A DNA stretch of 64,000 bases from Moritella sp. JT01 (lineage in GTDB: Bacteria; Pseudomonadota; Gammaproteobacteria; Enterobacterales; Moritellaceae), in assembly GCF_001574435.1 (NCBI RefSeq), contig NZ_LOCN01000019.1, forward strand, positions 291,698 to 355,697, in the 5' to 3' direction. Below, in pieces: positions 46,200-56,176 of the stretch. Position numbers and translations under genes: made by a program. Under the pieces are notes generated by a model that did not search any database, was not told where the DNA came from, and worked only from the letters and a program-made list of their open reading frames with translations. Positions within the stretch are counted from its first letter, which is position 1, and each line of letters opens with the position of its first letter.

Positions 46200-46441
46200 A
46201 TGCTATATCAGAGACGAGCAGGAATATCAGAATAAGGCGCAATATGTAGCTAATTGGTAGCCTAAAAACAAAACCAAATGACAAAACAGTATTTGAATGA
46301 GTGGCTGAATACAGATTAACTGACTGTTCTTGGGCTTATGGATCCTTTAAGTCTGTAATTTGCGAGCTAGCTCCTTTTCAATCGGCACTGTTTTTCTTAC
46401 CCTGTCTGCATTGTTTATTTATACAAGGACGTGGATTATTT

Positions 46442-47791
46442 ATGTCACAACAATCAGTTATTCAAGTCGCTTTAATTGAAGATGATGAGATTGTTCGTTT
46501 GGCGATTAGTCAACGACTACAGCTAGCTGGCTATGATGTTATCGAATGTGCAGATGGCGAGTCGGCATTAAGCCTCATACCAACAACCTTTCCAGGTATC
46601 GTGATTTCTGATGTGCGTTTACCTGAAATTTCAGGCTTAGCACTGTTACCGAAATTATTGGCTAATAACCCTGAAATGCCGATTATTTTGATGACGGGTC
46701 ATGGCGATATCAATATGGCTGTGAATGCATTACGTGATGGTGCTTTTGATTTTTTGGAAAAGCCATTTGATCCCGACAAGCTGATTGAGACCGTCGGCTG
46801 TGCTATTGAGAAACGCCAGTTACAACTTGGTGCGAATAAGCGTGAGGAATACTTACAACAGGTACAAGGTTTAGACCAGATCCTGATTGGCTCCAGTCCG
46901 GGCATGGTTGAGTTACGCCAACAACTGGTTAAGATTGCCAAGATAGATACCAACGTTATTATCTATGGTGATACCGGTTGTGGTAAAGAGTTGGTTGCCG
47001 ATTGCTTACATAAGGTGAGCACACGCTCGAATGGAGATTTTGTTGCTTTAAATTGTGCAGCTATTCCTGAAGCACTATTTGAAAGCGAGCTGTTTGGTCA
47101 TGAAGCCGGTGCCTTTACTGGCGCAATCAAAAAGCGAGTGGGTAAGCTAGAATATGCAGATAAAGGCACGCTATTCTTAGATGAAGTAGAAAGTATGCCC
47201 ATTAACATGCAGGTCAAGATGTTACGTATTTTACAAGAGCAGGTAATAGAGCGTGTCGGGGGGAATAAGTTGATTGCGATTGATATACGTGTGATTGCCG
47301 CAGCCAAAGAAAGCTTGAAAGACAATGAAGCATTTCGCCAAGATCTTTTTTATCGTTTGAACGTTGCCCAGTTATATTTACCCCCATTGCGTGAACGTGG
47401 TGAGGATATTTTGTTGTTATTTGAACACTACATTAATTTGGCCAACATCAATGCCAAGCCCTTATCTGGTATGGATGAAAAAACCCTGTTGGCGTATGGT
47501 TGGCCTGGTAATGTGCGTGAATTGATTAATGTAGCGACCCGTTTCGCGTTAGATGAGGCGTTAACCGTGGCTGATATTTTAGTGACTAAACCGCTTTCAA
47601 TGATTGATACTAGCGCTAGCGAGTTGTCACTTGCAATGCAAACTCAAAACTTTGAGAGGAAGGTTATTGCTGAAGCATTGCGATTACATAAAGGCAGTAT
47701 CATCGAGGTCATGGATATACTTGATTTACCACGCCGCACTTTAAATCAGAAAATGCAAAAGTATGATCTGCATCGAGCTGACTATATTTAA
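46442..47791 (+). CDS. Sigma-54-dependent response regulator (DctD type)
   Basis: 449 aa from MSQQSVIQVALIEDDE; a longer frame adds 47 residues not found in the family. Receiver domain (about 8-120, phospho-Asp in ISDVRLPEISG). AAA+ domain (about 145-375) with Walker A GDTGCGKE, the sigma-54 contact loop GAFTGA and Walker B TLFLDEVES. Fis-type helix-turn-helix at the C-terminus (DILDLPRRTLNQKMQKY). Probably activates the -24/-12 promoter at 48086 ahead of the TRAP operon. Its likely kinase is the DctB-like gene at 53926-55962. Confidence 0.92.
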   Translation: MSQQSVIQVALIEDDEIVRLAISQRLQLAGYDVIECADGESALSLIPTTFPGIVISDVRLPEISGLALLPKLLANNPEMPIILMTGHGDINMAVNALRDGAFDFLEKPFDPDKLIETVGCAIEKRQLQLGANKREEYLQQVQGLDQILIGSSPGMVELRQQLVKIAKIDTNVIIYGDTGCGKELVADCLHKVSTRSNGDFVALNCAAIPEALFESELFGHEAGAFTGAIKKRVGKLEYADKGTLFLDEVESMPINMQVKMLRILQEQVIERVGGNKLIAIDIRVIAAAKESLKDNEAFRQDLFYRLNVAQLYLPPLRERGEDILLLFEHYINLANINAKPLSGMDEKTLLAYGWPGNVRELINVATRFALDEALTVADILVTKPLSMIDTSASELSLAMQTQNFERKVIAEALRLHKGSIIEVMDILDLPRRTLNQKMQKYDLHRADYI

Positions 47792-47807
47792 TCAAAGTGG
47801 CAATATA

Positions 47808-47830
47808 TTGCTTATTGCCATTTATTTATC
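47808..47830 (+). terminator. Hairpin after the sigma-54 regulator gene
   Basis: TGGCAATA (47808-47815) pairs with TATTGCCA (47823-47830), 7-nt loop, then TTTATTTAT. It lies 16 nt past the stop. Confidence 0.65.
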
Positions 47831-48085
47831 CTACCTATCTTATTTAACATGACTCATTACTGTTTTTTTAATTACCTCTTTAGTATGTGTTTGTTACCTG
47901 TTTATATTATATTTCAAACTCGTATTATAAATTAGTTATGTTTTTATATTGTTAATGTGATGTTTATCTCCTTACTACTGCTATGCGCTGTTTCTTGCTT
48001 ATCAAAAATCGCCATATAGGCATGATCTTGCTTATTTATCGTCTGTTTTAATGTTTTAATTATATTTAACAGTGATTTAACTTTG

Positions 48086-48101
48086 TGGCACTGTTGTTGC
48101 A
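48086..48101 (+). promoter_or_regulatory. Sigma-54 (-24/-12) promoter of the TRAP/lhgO operon
   Basis: TGGCAC-N5-TTGCA matches the sigma-54 consensus exactly, with the invariant GG at 48087-48088 and GC at 48099-48100. Transcription should start near 48112, 84 nt before the SBP start codon. A sigma-54 activator is encoded immediately upstream. The 250 nt before it could hold activator sites, which I could not define. Confidence 0.88.
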
Positions 48102-48195
48102 ATATGTCATGCGTAACGGAAGTGATGACATTGCCTTGTGCTGACAAACGATATGCAATGCAGTTTTTATAACAATAAAGTAACAAGGAAAGACC

Positions 48196-49218
48196 ATGTT
48201 TAAAGGAATGTTAAAAAAATCATTATTAGTAAGTAGTGTGCTGCTTAGTTTGGCAGCGACCTCTGCAATTGCAGAAGAGAAGCGCAGTTATATTTTAGCG
48301 ACTGCATCGACGGGAGGTACTTATTATCCAGTGGGTGTCGCACTCGCGACGTTGAGCAAGATTAAACTTGAGCCTAAATATGGTTTTTCATTAGCGGCTA
48401 TTAGCTCTGCGGGCTCGGGTGAAAATATAAAACTGCTGAGTGATGATGAAGCGCAATTTGCTATTCTACAAGGTTTGTATGGCGCATGGGCTTGGCAAGG
48501 TGAGGGGCAATTCAAACAAACAGGGCCACAGACACATTTACGCTCAGTCAGTATGCTGTGGCAAAACGTGGAACATTTTGTGGTGCGTAGCTCGTTAGTT
48601 GAAACGGGAACGATGAGTGATTTGAATAATTTAAAAGGTAAAAAATTCTCAATCGGTAAGAAAAATTCAGGCACAGAGCACTCGGGCCGTCAGATCATGA
48701 GTGGCGTTAACGTCGATGTAAATAGTTTTAACCTTGCCTATTTAGGCTATAGCTCAAGCACGGACGCGATGCAAAATGGTGCTATTGATGGCATGAATAT
48801 TCCTGCGGGTATGCCTGTGGGTGCGATTACGCGTGCATTTGCGGCGATGGGGGATGATATCTCATTATTGCAATTTACCGACGAACAAATTAAGCAAGCA
48901 AACAGCGAATATCCGCTGTGGACTAAATTTACGATCCCTGCAAATACTTACCCAAGTCAAAGCAGAGCCGTGACGACGATAGCTCAGCCTAACTTCTTAG
49001 CGGTGCGTGATGATGTATCTGAAGAAGATGTTTATCTATTAACTAAAAATATCTATGAAAACCTACCTTTCTTAAACAGCATCCATAAAGCAACGAAAGC
49101 GATGGCTGTCGAAAAAGCCATTAAAGGCTTGCCAGTACCATTACATCCTGGTGCTGTGCGTTATTACCAAGAAATCGGCTTAACAATCCCTGCAGAATTG
49201 CTACCAACGGCACTGTAA
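48196..49218 (+). CDS. TAXI-type TRAP transporter solute-binding protein
   Basis: 340 aa, signal peptide (about residues 1-26, cleavage after AIA). The mature start YILATASTGGTYYPVGVALA is the family signature, and GKKFSIGKKNSGTEHSGRQI follows further on. Periplasmic receptor for an organic acid or amino acid; characterised TAXI proteins bind glutamate-like acids. First gene behind the sigma-54 promoter; the fused permease follows after 34 nt. Confidence 0.92.
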   Translation: MFKGMLKKSLLVSSVLLSLAATSAIAEEKRSYILATASTGGTYYPVGVALATLSKIKLEPKYGFSLAAISSAGSGENIKLLSDDEAQFAILQGLYGAWAWQGEGQFKQTGPQTHLRSVSMLWQNVEHFVVRSSLVETGTMSDLNNLKGKKFSIGKKNSGTEHSGRQIMSGVNVDVNSFNLAYLGYSSSTDAMQNGAIDGMNIPAGMPVGAITRAFAAMGDDISLLQFTDEQIKQANSEYPLWTKFTIPANTYPSQSRAVTTIAQPNFLAVRDDVSEEDVYLLTKNIYENLPFLNSIHKATKAMAVEKAIKGLPVPLHPGAVRYYQEIGLTIPAELLPTAL

Positions 49219-49252
49219 CAAACAACATTAAATACTGATAAGGACTGTTGTC

Positions 49253-51412
49253 ATGATGGCAGCAGTCAACAAGGAATTTGTTATGGACAAGCAGGTCGAA
49301 GAAAAATTAGAACAATTTGAGTCAGTTACCCGTATTGATTTCCCCTGGGTAACCGCGTTTATATCAGGGTTTGGTGTGGTGTTGTCGATATTACACATCT
49401 GGTTTAATACGTTTGCAACGATCCCTGAATTATGGGCATCTGCGACTCACTTTGCTGGATTTTCTGTTATTTGTGCACTTTGGTATCCTGCACATCAAAG
49501 TCTAAAAAGCAGTAAGTTGGCACTCGGTGTTGATATCATTATTGCGCTGGCGGCACTTGCTTGTTTAGCGTATATCCCCTTTGCAGAAGATGCGCTGTAT
49601 GCACGTGGCGTGCGCTTTGTTACCAGTGATTGGGTATTTTCAATCATGGCTATTATCATTGTATTGGAATTGATCCGCCGTACTATTGGTTGGTTTATTC
49701 CGGTATTAATTATGATTTCATTGACCTATGTGGTGTGGTGGGGTCAGTTAGTACCAGGTATGTTCCATTTTCCTGGGTTAAGTGTAGAAACATTATTGTA
49801 TCGCAGCTTTTATAGCTCAGAGGGTATGTTTGGGGCTATCTCACGTATCAGCTGGAGCTTTGTGTTCATGTTCATTTTGTTTGGTGCTTTTCTGGTTCGC
49901 TCTGGTGTGGGTGATTATATTATTAACCTTTCTCGCGCGGCGGCAAACAAAGTGATTGGCGGCCCTGGATTTATCGCGGTCATAGCATCTGGATTAATGG
50001 GCTCGGTATCAGGTTCAAGTGTGGCGAATACTGTCTCGACAGGTGTTATTACCATTCCACTTATGCGTAAAGCTGGTTTCCCCGCTCGATTTGCAGCGGG
50101 CGTAGAAGCAGCAGCATCAACAGGTGGGCAAATAATGCCGCCAGTGATGGGTGCGGGTGCGTTTATTATGGCTTCTTATACGCAAGTACCTTATGTAAAT
50201 ATCATCGCGGTATCGGTTGTACCTGCGTTAATTTATTTTCTTTCTGTTGCTTTTTTTGTTCGCATCGAAGCGAAGCGCAGTAACATTCAACAAGTCACTG
50301 CCTCTGACGAGTCATTCTCAAAAGTGTTTTTGTCGGGTTGGTATAACTTAATTCCACTCGGTGTATTAGTGTTTTTATTAGTTTCTGGGTTTACGCCAAC
50401 GTATTCTGCGGGTTTATCCATTATTTCAGTGGTTGTTGCGTCTTGGTTGTCACCCAATAAAATGGGATTTAAAGCGGTATTCGAAGCTTTAGAACAAGGT
50501 GCCCGTAATATGGCGACGACCGCGGTATTACTGGTCGGTATAGGCTTGGTTGTTAATGTGATTAGTACCACTGGTGTTGGGAATACATTTTCGTTAATGA
50601 TCAACGAATGGGCGGGTGGCAGCTTGATGTTGATGTTAGCCTTGATTGCACTGGCGTCATTAATCCTCGGCATGGGACTACCTGTGACGGCGGCTTATAT
50701 TGTATTAGGGACGTTATCTGCCCCCGCACTCTATACACTATTAGCAGAAAGCCACTTAATTCAAATGTTAATGGATGGCCAACTACCAGCACAGGCGCAA
50801 GGCATATTCATGCTCGCTGCACCGGACCAAATGGCAGCATTAACTCAGCCGATGTCGCAGGTTCAAGCTGAAACCTTATTAAGCTTAGTGCCGGTTGATT
50901 TTATGGGCACTTTGTTAGAGCAAGGGTTAGGGCTAGAAAAAGTAGCGTTAATATTACTCTCGGCGCACTTAATTATTTTTTGGTTATCGCAAGACAGTAA
51001 CGTTACGCCACCTGTTTGTTTAACCGCATTTGCCGCGGCGACAATTGCAGGTACACCGCCAATGAGAACCGGTTTAACAGCATGGAAGATCGCGAAAGGG
51101 CTTTATCTTGTGCCGATCTTAATGGCTTATACCTCACTTGTTAGCTGGGATGTGATGACTGTTGTGACGGTTGGCTTTTTTGCCATCATAGGTACTTATG
51201 CATTTATTGCCGGTATTGAAGGTTACTTAGAAAGTGAACTGAATATCTTCTTGCGCGGTTTTTCATTATTACTGGGTTTAGCGCTGACATGGCCTGATGT
51301 ACCATTAGTGGTGAGAGTTGCTGCGATGCTTAGTTTTGTGGGATTATTTATTTACAGTAATCGTCGTTATAAATCAGTGGTGACGACACCTGCAGCCGCA
51401 GCTGTTTATTAA
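49253..51412 (+). CDS. TRAP transporter, fused small and large permease subunits
   Basis: 719 aa, about 18 hydrophobic segments: an N-terminal DctQ-like part (about residues 30-155) fused to a DctM-like part, as is standard for TAXI systems. Conserved blocks include GLMGSVSGSSVANTVSTG and ASTGGQIMPPVMGAGAFIMA, and, late, DSNVTPPVCLTAFAAA. Sodium-driven import of the ligand caught by the TAXI SBP. AAGGA ribosome binding site 7 nt before the ATG. Confidence 0.93.
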   Translation: MMAAVNKEFVMDKQVEEKLEQFESVTRIDFPWVTAFISGFGVVLSILHIWFNTFATIPELWASATHFAGFSVICALWYPAHQSLKSSKLALGVDIIIALAALACLAYIPFAEDALYARGVRFVTSDWVFSIMAIIIVLELIRRTIGWFIPVLIMISLTYVVWWGQLVPGMFHFPGLSVETLLYRSFYSSEGMFGAISRISWSFVFMFILFGAFLVRSGVGDYIINLSRAAANKVIGGPGFIAVIASGLMGSVSGSSVANTVSTGVITIPLMRKAGFPARFAAGVEAAASTGGQIMPPVMGAGAFIMASYTQVPYVNIIAVSVVPALIYFLSVAFFVRIEAKRSNIQQVTASDESFSKVFLSGWYNLIPLGVLVFLLVSGFTPTYSAGLSIISVVVASWLSPNKMGFKAVFEALEQGARNMATTAVLLVGIGLVVNVISTTGVGNTFSLMINEWAGGSLMLMLALIALASLILGMGLPVTAAYIVLGTLSAPALYTLLAESHLIQMLMDGQLPAQAQGIFMLAAPDQMAALTQPMSQVQAETLLSLVPVDFMGTLLEQGLGLEKVALILLSAHLIIFWLSQDSNVTPPVCLTAFAAATIAGTPPMRTGLTAWKIAKGLYLVPILMAYTSLVSWDVMTVVTVGFFAIIGTYAFIAGIEGYLESELNIFLRGFSLLLGLALTWPDVPLVVRVAAMLSFVGLFIYSNRRYKSVVTTPAAAAVY

Positions 51413-51423
51413 GGATAATGAAA

Positions 51424-52722
51424 ATGACTTTGATTACACAGGGTTTTGATAAAAGTAGTTCGGAAACTAATAGCCCTGATAATAGCGTTTATGATTATAT
51501 TATTATCGGTGGCGGTATTGTGGGTGTATCAACTGCATGGCAATTACTGCAGCGAGAGCCTGAAAAACGGATATTATTAATCGAAAAGGAAGGCAAGTTA
51601 TCACAGCATCAAACTGGACATAATAGCGGTGTGATCCATGCCGGGGTTTATTATGAACCGGGGAGTATGAAAGCCAATTTTTGTAAGGCGGGTGTTGCTG
51701 CGACTAAAGCATTTTGTCACAAACATGATATTCCGGTTGAAAACTGCGGGAAACTATTGGTTGCCACCAATGTATTAGAGTTACAACGCATGGAAGCGCT
51801 TTATAAACGCTGTCGTGATAATTGCATCGACGTTGAATTATTAGATGCCGCTGGACTCGCTGAAAAAGAGCCTAATATTACTGGGTTAGGGGCAATTTTT
51901 GTACCTTCAACCAGTATCGTTGATTACCGCTTAGTGACCGAAAAAATGGCGGTAGAATTCTGTGTGCTCGGTGGTGATATGGCGATGGAGACTGAGGTGA
52001 CTCACTTAATCGAAACCAGTGATCACATTAACGTTCGATGTCAAAAAAAATCGGTATTGGGGCATTCATTCGAGAACCGTGAGTATGTCGCCAAATTCTT
52101 AATTACCTGTTCAGGCTTAATGGCGGATAGGGTAACTAAAATGCTGAATATTGATACCGAATTTCAAATCATTCCATATCGAGGCGAATATTACCGTTTA
52201 CAGTCTCAGTATAACAACATTGTGAATCATTTGATTTACCCCATTCCTGATCCTGAATTGCCATTTTTGGGGGTGCATTTGACTCGCATGATTGATGGCT
52301 CGGTGACGGTCGGCCCGAATGCGGTACAAGGATGGAAACGAGAAGGCTATGGTAAAGTAAATATAGATTTGCGTGATATCTGTGACATGATTAAGTTTCC
52401 TGGTTTTTGGCGGGTGAGTGCTAAAAATTTAAAAACGGGTTTAATTGAAACCAAAAATTCGTGGTGGAAACCGGGTTACTTAAAACTCGTCAATAAGTAC
52501 TGCCCGATATTAAAGGTGACTGACCTAGAAGACTACCCAGCGGGTATTCGTGCACAAGCGGTATTGAAAGATGGCAGTCTGGTGCATGATTTCTTATTCG
52601 CAGAGAGTCCACGTAGTTTACACGTTTGTAATGCGCCATCCCCTGCGGCGACTTCTGCGATCCCTATTGGTGATTATATTTGTAATAAGGTACGTGATAA
52701 GCTGGTATCAGATGTAAACTAA
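51424..52722 (+). CDS. lhgO: L-2-hydroxyglutarate oxidase/dehydrogenase (LhgO)
   Basis: 432 aa; the ATG at 51424 is preferred over 51418, which is too close to AAGGA. FAD-binding motif YDYIIIGGGIVGVSTAWQL near the N-terminus and HNSGVIHAGVYYEPGS are diagnostic of the LhgO/YgaF branch of the DAO family. Late motifs VTVGPNAVQGW and PAGIRAQAV fit. Oxidises L-2-hydroxyglutarate to 2-oxoglutarate and passes electrons to the membrane quinone pool. It starts within 12 nt of the permease stop, so import and oxidation share one transcript. Confidence 0.9.
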   Translation: MTLITQGFDKSSSETNSPDNSVYDYIIIGGGIVGVSTAWQLLQREPEKRILLIEKEGKLSQHQTGHNSGVIHAGVYYEPGSMKANFCKAGVAATKAFCHKHDIPVENCGKLLVATNVLELQRMEALYKRCRDNCIDVELLDAAGLAEKEPNITGLGAIFVPSTSIVDYRLVTEKMAVEFCVLGGDMAMETEVTHLIETSDHINVRCQKKSVLGHSFENREYVAKFLITCSGLMADRVTKMLNIDTEFQIIPYRGEYYRLQSQYNNIVNHLIYPIPDPELPFLGVHLTRMIDGSVTVGPNAVQGWKREGYGKVNIDLRDICDMIKFPGFWRVSAKNLKTGLIETKNSWWKPGYLKLVNKYCPILKVTDLEDYPAGIRAQAVLKDGSLVHDFLFAESPRSLHVCNAPSPAATSAIPIGDYICNKVRDKLVSDVN

Positions 52723-52858
52723 ACTAAACGGGGTAGATAAAATACTGTCACCTCTATACCGAGGTTAATCGCCGCTGAGTGGTACTAATAAGGGTGATAT
52801 CTTATGCATATTATTAAGTATATTATATACGCTAACTGGATATTCGCGTTTATCAGGA

Positions 52859-53896
52859 ATGGAATCAATTTTGCAACGATTAAACTATAAAAACTTCTGT
52901 TTAGTGTTTCTCAGTATTTCTCTTAGTGATCAAGCTCAAGCGGTGACAGAACATGAGTGTATTGAAAAGCAAGTCGCTAATAGTGCTGCAGAAGTAACAT
53001 TAGGGGAAATAAGGGCGATATGCAAAGCGCAAAGCAGCCTTGAAGAAGACGGTTCAGTCATTATCCGCGGTAAAAAAGTGAAAGCAGGGCTACTGACAAA
53101 GCGAATTATTGAAGAGCGTCAAACTGACACATCTGAATTTGTACTCACTCCACACCGAATGAACTATATTCTACCTGTTTATAGCACTAATCAAATTAAC
53201 CCTGAAGCCTATCGTACTCTAAATTCCCTTGACGATGGCTATAAAAAAGTCGAAGCTAAATTTCAATTAAGTCTGAAACTGCCGTTAAGCTACAGTTCTT
53301 TATTCGTTGACGGCGATCGCATCTATGCTGGTTTTACCCTCGAGGCTTGGTGGCAAGTTTATGCCCATGAAATTTCCAGTCCCTTCAGAGAAACGAATTA
53401 TAGACCTGAAATATTTTATGTCGCGCCATTAGATTGGCATCCTAATGATGCCAATACGGCTGTCATGGTTGGGTTTGAGCATCAATCCAATGGCCGTGCT
53501 GGAATATCGTCTCGTTCATGGAATCGTGTATATACCGAGTTTATTTATGAGCAGGGTGATTTCGTGTGGAGTGTTAGGCCTTGGTATCGTATACCAGAAG
53601 ATGCTAAAACGGATCCAGCTAGCCCTAATGGAGATGATAATCCGGATATTTCTGACTATATGGGACATGTTGAGTACGGTATCGGTTATGCTTTTGGAAA
53701 ATATGAATTGAGTGCTGAAATACGTCAGAATTTTGCAACCAGTAAAGGCGCTGTGAAACTAAATTTAACAACGCCTTTATATGGTAAACTGAAAGGCTAT
53801 TTCACTATATTTAATGGGTATGGTGAAAGCCTGATTGATTATAATCACAGTCAGACTCGTTTCGGTATCGGGGTCGCGCTTAATAATGTGTTTTAA
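52859..53896 (+). CDS. pldA: Outer membrane phospholipase A (OMPLA)
   Basis: 345 aa. Signal peptide ending AQA (about residue 28), then an acidic extension and a 12-strand beta barrel. The catalytic block FEHQSNGRAG (His208 and Ser210, precursor numbering) followed by SRSWNRVYTEF is the OMPLA signature. Terminal residue is Phe, as in outer-membrane barrels. AGGA abuts the ATG, so a TTG 12 nt later (MQRLNY) may be the true start. Calcium-dependent phospholipid hydrolysis when the outer membrane is disturbed. Position inside the transport cluster looks incidental. Confidence 0.93.
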   Translation: MESILQRLNYKNFCLVFLSISLSDQAQAVTEHECIEKQVANSAAEVTLGEIRAICKAQSSLEEDGSVIIRGKKVKAGLLTKRIIEERQTDTSEFVLTPHRMNYILPVYSTNQINPEAYRTLNSLDDGYKKVEAKFQLSLKLPLSYSSLFVDGDRIYAGFTLEAWWQVYAHEISSPFRETNYRPEIFYVAPLDWHPNDANTAVMVGFEHQSNGRAGISSRSWNRVYTEFIYEQGDFVWSVRPWYRIPEDAKTDPASPNGDDNPDISDYMGHVEYGIGYAFGKYELSAEIRQNFATSKGAVKLNLTTPLYGKLKGYFTIFNGYGESLIDYNHSQTRFGIGVALNNVF

Positions 53897-53925
53897 GGTG
53901 AACACCTCAATCTCGGCGTTGTTAC

Positions 53926-55962
53926 CTACTCATTATTACTACAGGCCTGAAGCGTGAGTGTAAAGGTCATCCCTGCTTGATGCTGGTTGTTATTTGCCGT
54001 TATTTCACCTTGCATATCGCGCATGATATTAGCTGTTATGGACAGCCCAAGTCCCAGTCCTTCACCGATTTTTTTGCTGGTATAAAAAGGTTCGAATATA
54101 TGTGCTAACGCGTCATCATCCACGCCCGATCCATTATCAGTGACCTTGATGTAAATAATGCCTTTAATCAAACTTGCGTTAATGAATAATTGTGGCTGTG
54201 AAGTATGTTGCATCGCTGCCGCTGAATTACTGATTAAGTTTGCGAATACTTGATGTAATCGATGCGGTTCAGCTAAGACTTGTGGCAATGAATCAGGCAC
54301 ATCAACCTTAATATCTATATTGGCTAGCTTAGACTCTTGCAGCGTGAATACCTCTGTTAATATGTCGGTTATTGACGTTGCCATTAAGCGCTCAGGACGA
54401 TTGAAGGCAAATACTTTAAGCTGTGCCGTCATCGATAACATACGTGCAACGAGCTTATCGATTAAAGCCATGTTGGAACGTAGTACCTTGGTATTACCTT
54501 GTTCTAAAAATAAAATATTACTTGATAGTAAGGTTCTGATACCGGTGAGTGGTTGATTTAACTCGTGGTTGATTGCGCTGGACATACGACCGAGAGCGGC
54601 CATCTTACTGCTTAACAATAATTCTTCTTGGGCAGTGTAAAGCTTTGCTGTGGTCTCTTGTACTCGTGTTTCCAGTTGTGCATTGGCTTGTGAAAGTGCG
54701 TGTTCTGCGCGTTTACGTTTGCTGATATCAACAAATGTCATTAGCGAACCGCGCTGTTGTGACCAAGCTAGTGGGGTGATAGACAGTAACGCGGGAAAGC
54801 TATGTCCCTGATGATTATGCGCGAAAACTTCAATACCGGTCAGGGTTGGGATCTTTGATAGATCATTTAATTGTTCGATAATATTTTTATTATCATGTTG
54901 TTGGCTGAGTAGCTGGCTCGCATATAAGCTGTTGTCATCATCATTGTTTAATCCAAAATAATACATTGCGGTTGGATTTATATAACTGATACTGCGATCG
55001 TCATTCAATAAGACTAAGCCGACATTCGTCCCTGCTATCATCTGTTTTAATGCGGCGTGCGAATAGAGTTTTTGCCTACGTTCATGGCGGTATAATAGAA
55101 TTGACAGTAACAGTGACATTAAAATAGCGGTAATGAATCCGGCTATATCAACGGTTTTATATAGATTACTTAAGGGGGTTAGGTAATAAATATGCCACTT
55201 GAGATCATCTAGCTGAACCTGTTGCACTTGATAATCGTTATTATGAATTTTCCAGTGATAGATATTAGCGTCATTGCTGAGTTGGCGAGCTTTAATACCG
55301 TTCGTCCCTCGCGTATTCATTTCTGTCGCCGAAATTTGCGGATGACTAGACAAAAAGAACTGGTCTTTAGTATTACTAATGAGAATAAATTCATTGGCGG
55401 CAAGCCAAGGTTCACTTAATGCGGTTAAGTCGACTTCAATGACTGCAATACCAATCAATTTTCCGCTGAGGTTTATCGGTAAACTTAAATAATAATTAGC
55501 CGTGCTATTGGCAATATAGCTGGATGTGAATACGCCTTTGTCATTATCCAATTCTCCGTTCTTATTACGTAGATTAGCGGTAATGTTTGCCGCTTTATGC
55601 GCATCCCAATGAGCATTATGGCGACTTGATATTAATAGCGAACCATCCGGTCTAAGTAAATACCAGCCCTTGGTGTTGGCCGCTTTATCAAACTGCGTTA
55701 ATGTGTGTTTCAGGGGGGCTATTGACGCTTGGGGGTTAGTGAGTACAGCGGTAACACTTTCTTGTTCTGTTATAAGGTAGGGAAGGTATTTGTAGCTAGC
55801 GAGTACCCGACGAATATCAACTACATAGGTGAGCAATTGGTTTTCTGCTTGCTCACGAGCTGAATCTAAAAGCCAATCTCGACATATTTCACGTACCGTA
55901 AATGTTGTTGCTATTACGCAGCCCAAAATGATACTGGCTATAATTTTAAACTTATTTGACAC
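53926..55962 (-). CDS. DctB-like sensor histidine kinase
   Basis: 678 aa. TM1 about 7-24, periplasmic double-Cache-like sensor (about 30-275, with GWYLLRPDGSLLISSRHNAH and LIGIAVIEVDLTAL), TM2 about 278-298. A PAS domain (about 310-420) and a coiled coil follow. Then HisKA with SSAINHELNQPLTGIRTLL and HATPase with FANLISNSAAAMQ and GEGLGLGLSI. This architecture is that of DctB kinases that phosphorylate sigma-54 activators. The activator gene sits 6 kb away on the other side of the transport operon, and I infer that the two are partners. Confidence 0.88.
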   Translation of the reverse strand: MSNKFKIIASIILGCVIATTFTVREICRDWLLDSAREQAENQLLTYVVDIRRVLASYKYLPYLITEQESVTAVLTNPQASIAPLKHTLTQFDKAANTKGWYLLRPDGSLLISSRHNAHWDAHKAANITANLRNKNGELDNDKGVFTSSYIANSTANYYLSLPINLSGKLIGIAVIEVDLTALSEPWLAANEFILISNTKDQFFLSSHPQISATEMNTRGTNGIKARQLSNDANIYHWKIHNNDYQVQQVQLDDLKWHIYYLTPLSNLYKTVDIAGFITAILMSLLLSILLYRHERRQKLYSHAALKQMIAGTNVGLVLLNDDRSISYINPTAMYYFGLNNDDDNSLYASQLLSQQHDNKNIIEQLNDLSKIPTLTGIEVFAHNHQGHSFPALLSITPLAWSQQRGSLMTFVDISKRKRAEHALSQANAQLETRVQETTAKLYTAQEELLLSSKMAALGRMSSAINHELNQPLTGIRTLLSSNILFLEQGNTKVLRSNMALIDKLVARMLSMTAQLKVFAFNRPERLMATSITDILTEVFTLQESKLANIDIKVDVPDSLPQVLAEPHRLHQVFANLISNSAAAMQHTSQPQLFINASLIKGIIYIKVTDNGSGVDDDALAHIFEPFYTSKKIGEGLGLGLSITANIMRDMQGEITANNNQHQAGMTFTLTLQACSNNE

Positions 55963-56176
55963 TAGACCTTCACCACAACAGAAAATACAGTTAAGTTAAC
56001 AATTTCTAGTCCATAAAACTGGATCTGTAATCACATTTAACCTTATTAACACGATCCTTCCCCATATTAATATTCTTCAAATTTGTAGGTTTAAGTATAT
56101 AGTGGGGTTATCTTGTTCTGGCTATTACCAACTTAAGGCTAATAGCAGATGCTGTTGGAGTAATGACGAAGTGAAA

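Noticed and set aside
46301-46441. 47-residue N-terminal extension of the sigma-54 regulator
   Set aside because: The receiver domain starts right after the ATG at 46442, which has AAGGA upstream; the extension is unlike any family member.
50287-50871. Overlapping frames on both strands within the TRAP permease gene
   Set aside because: No ribosome binding sites and no recognisable protein; the permease frame is intact across the region.
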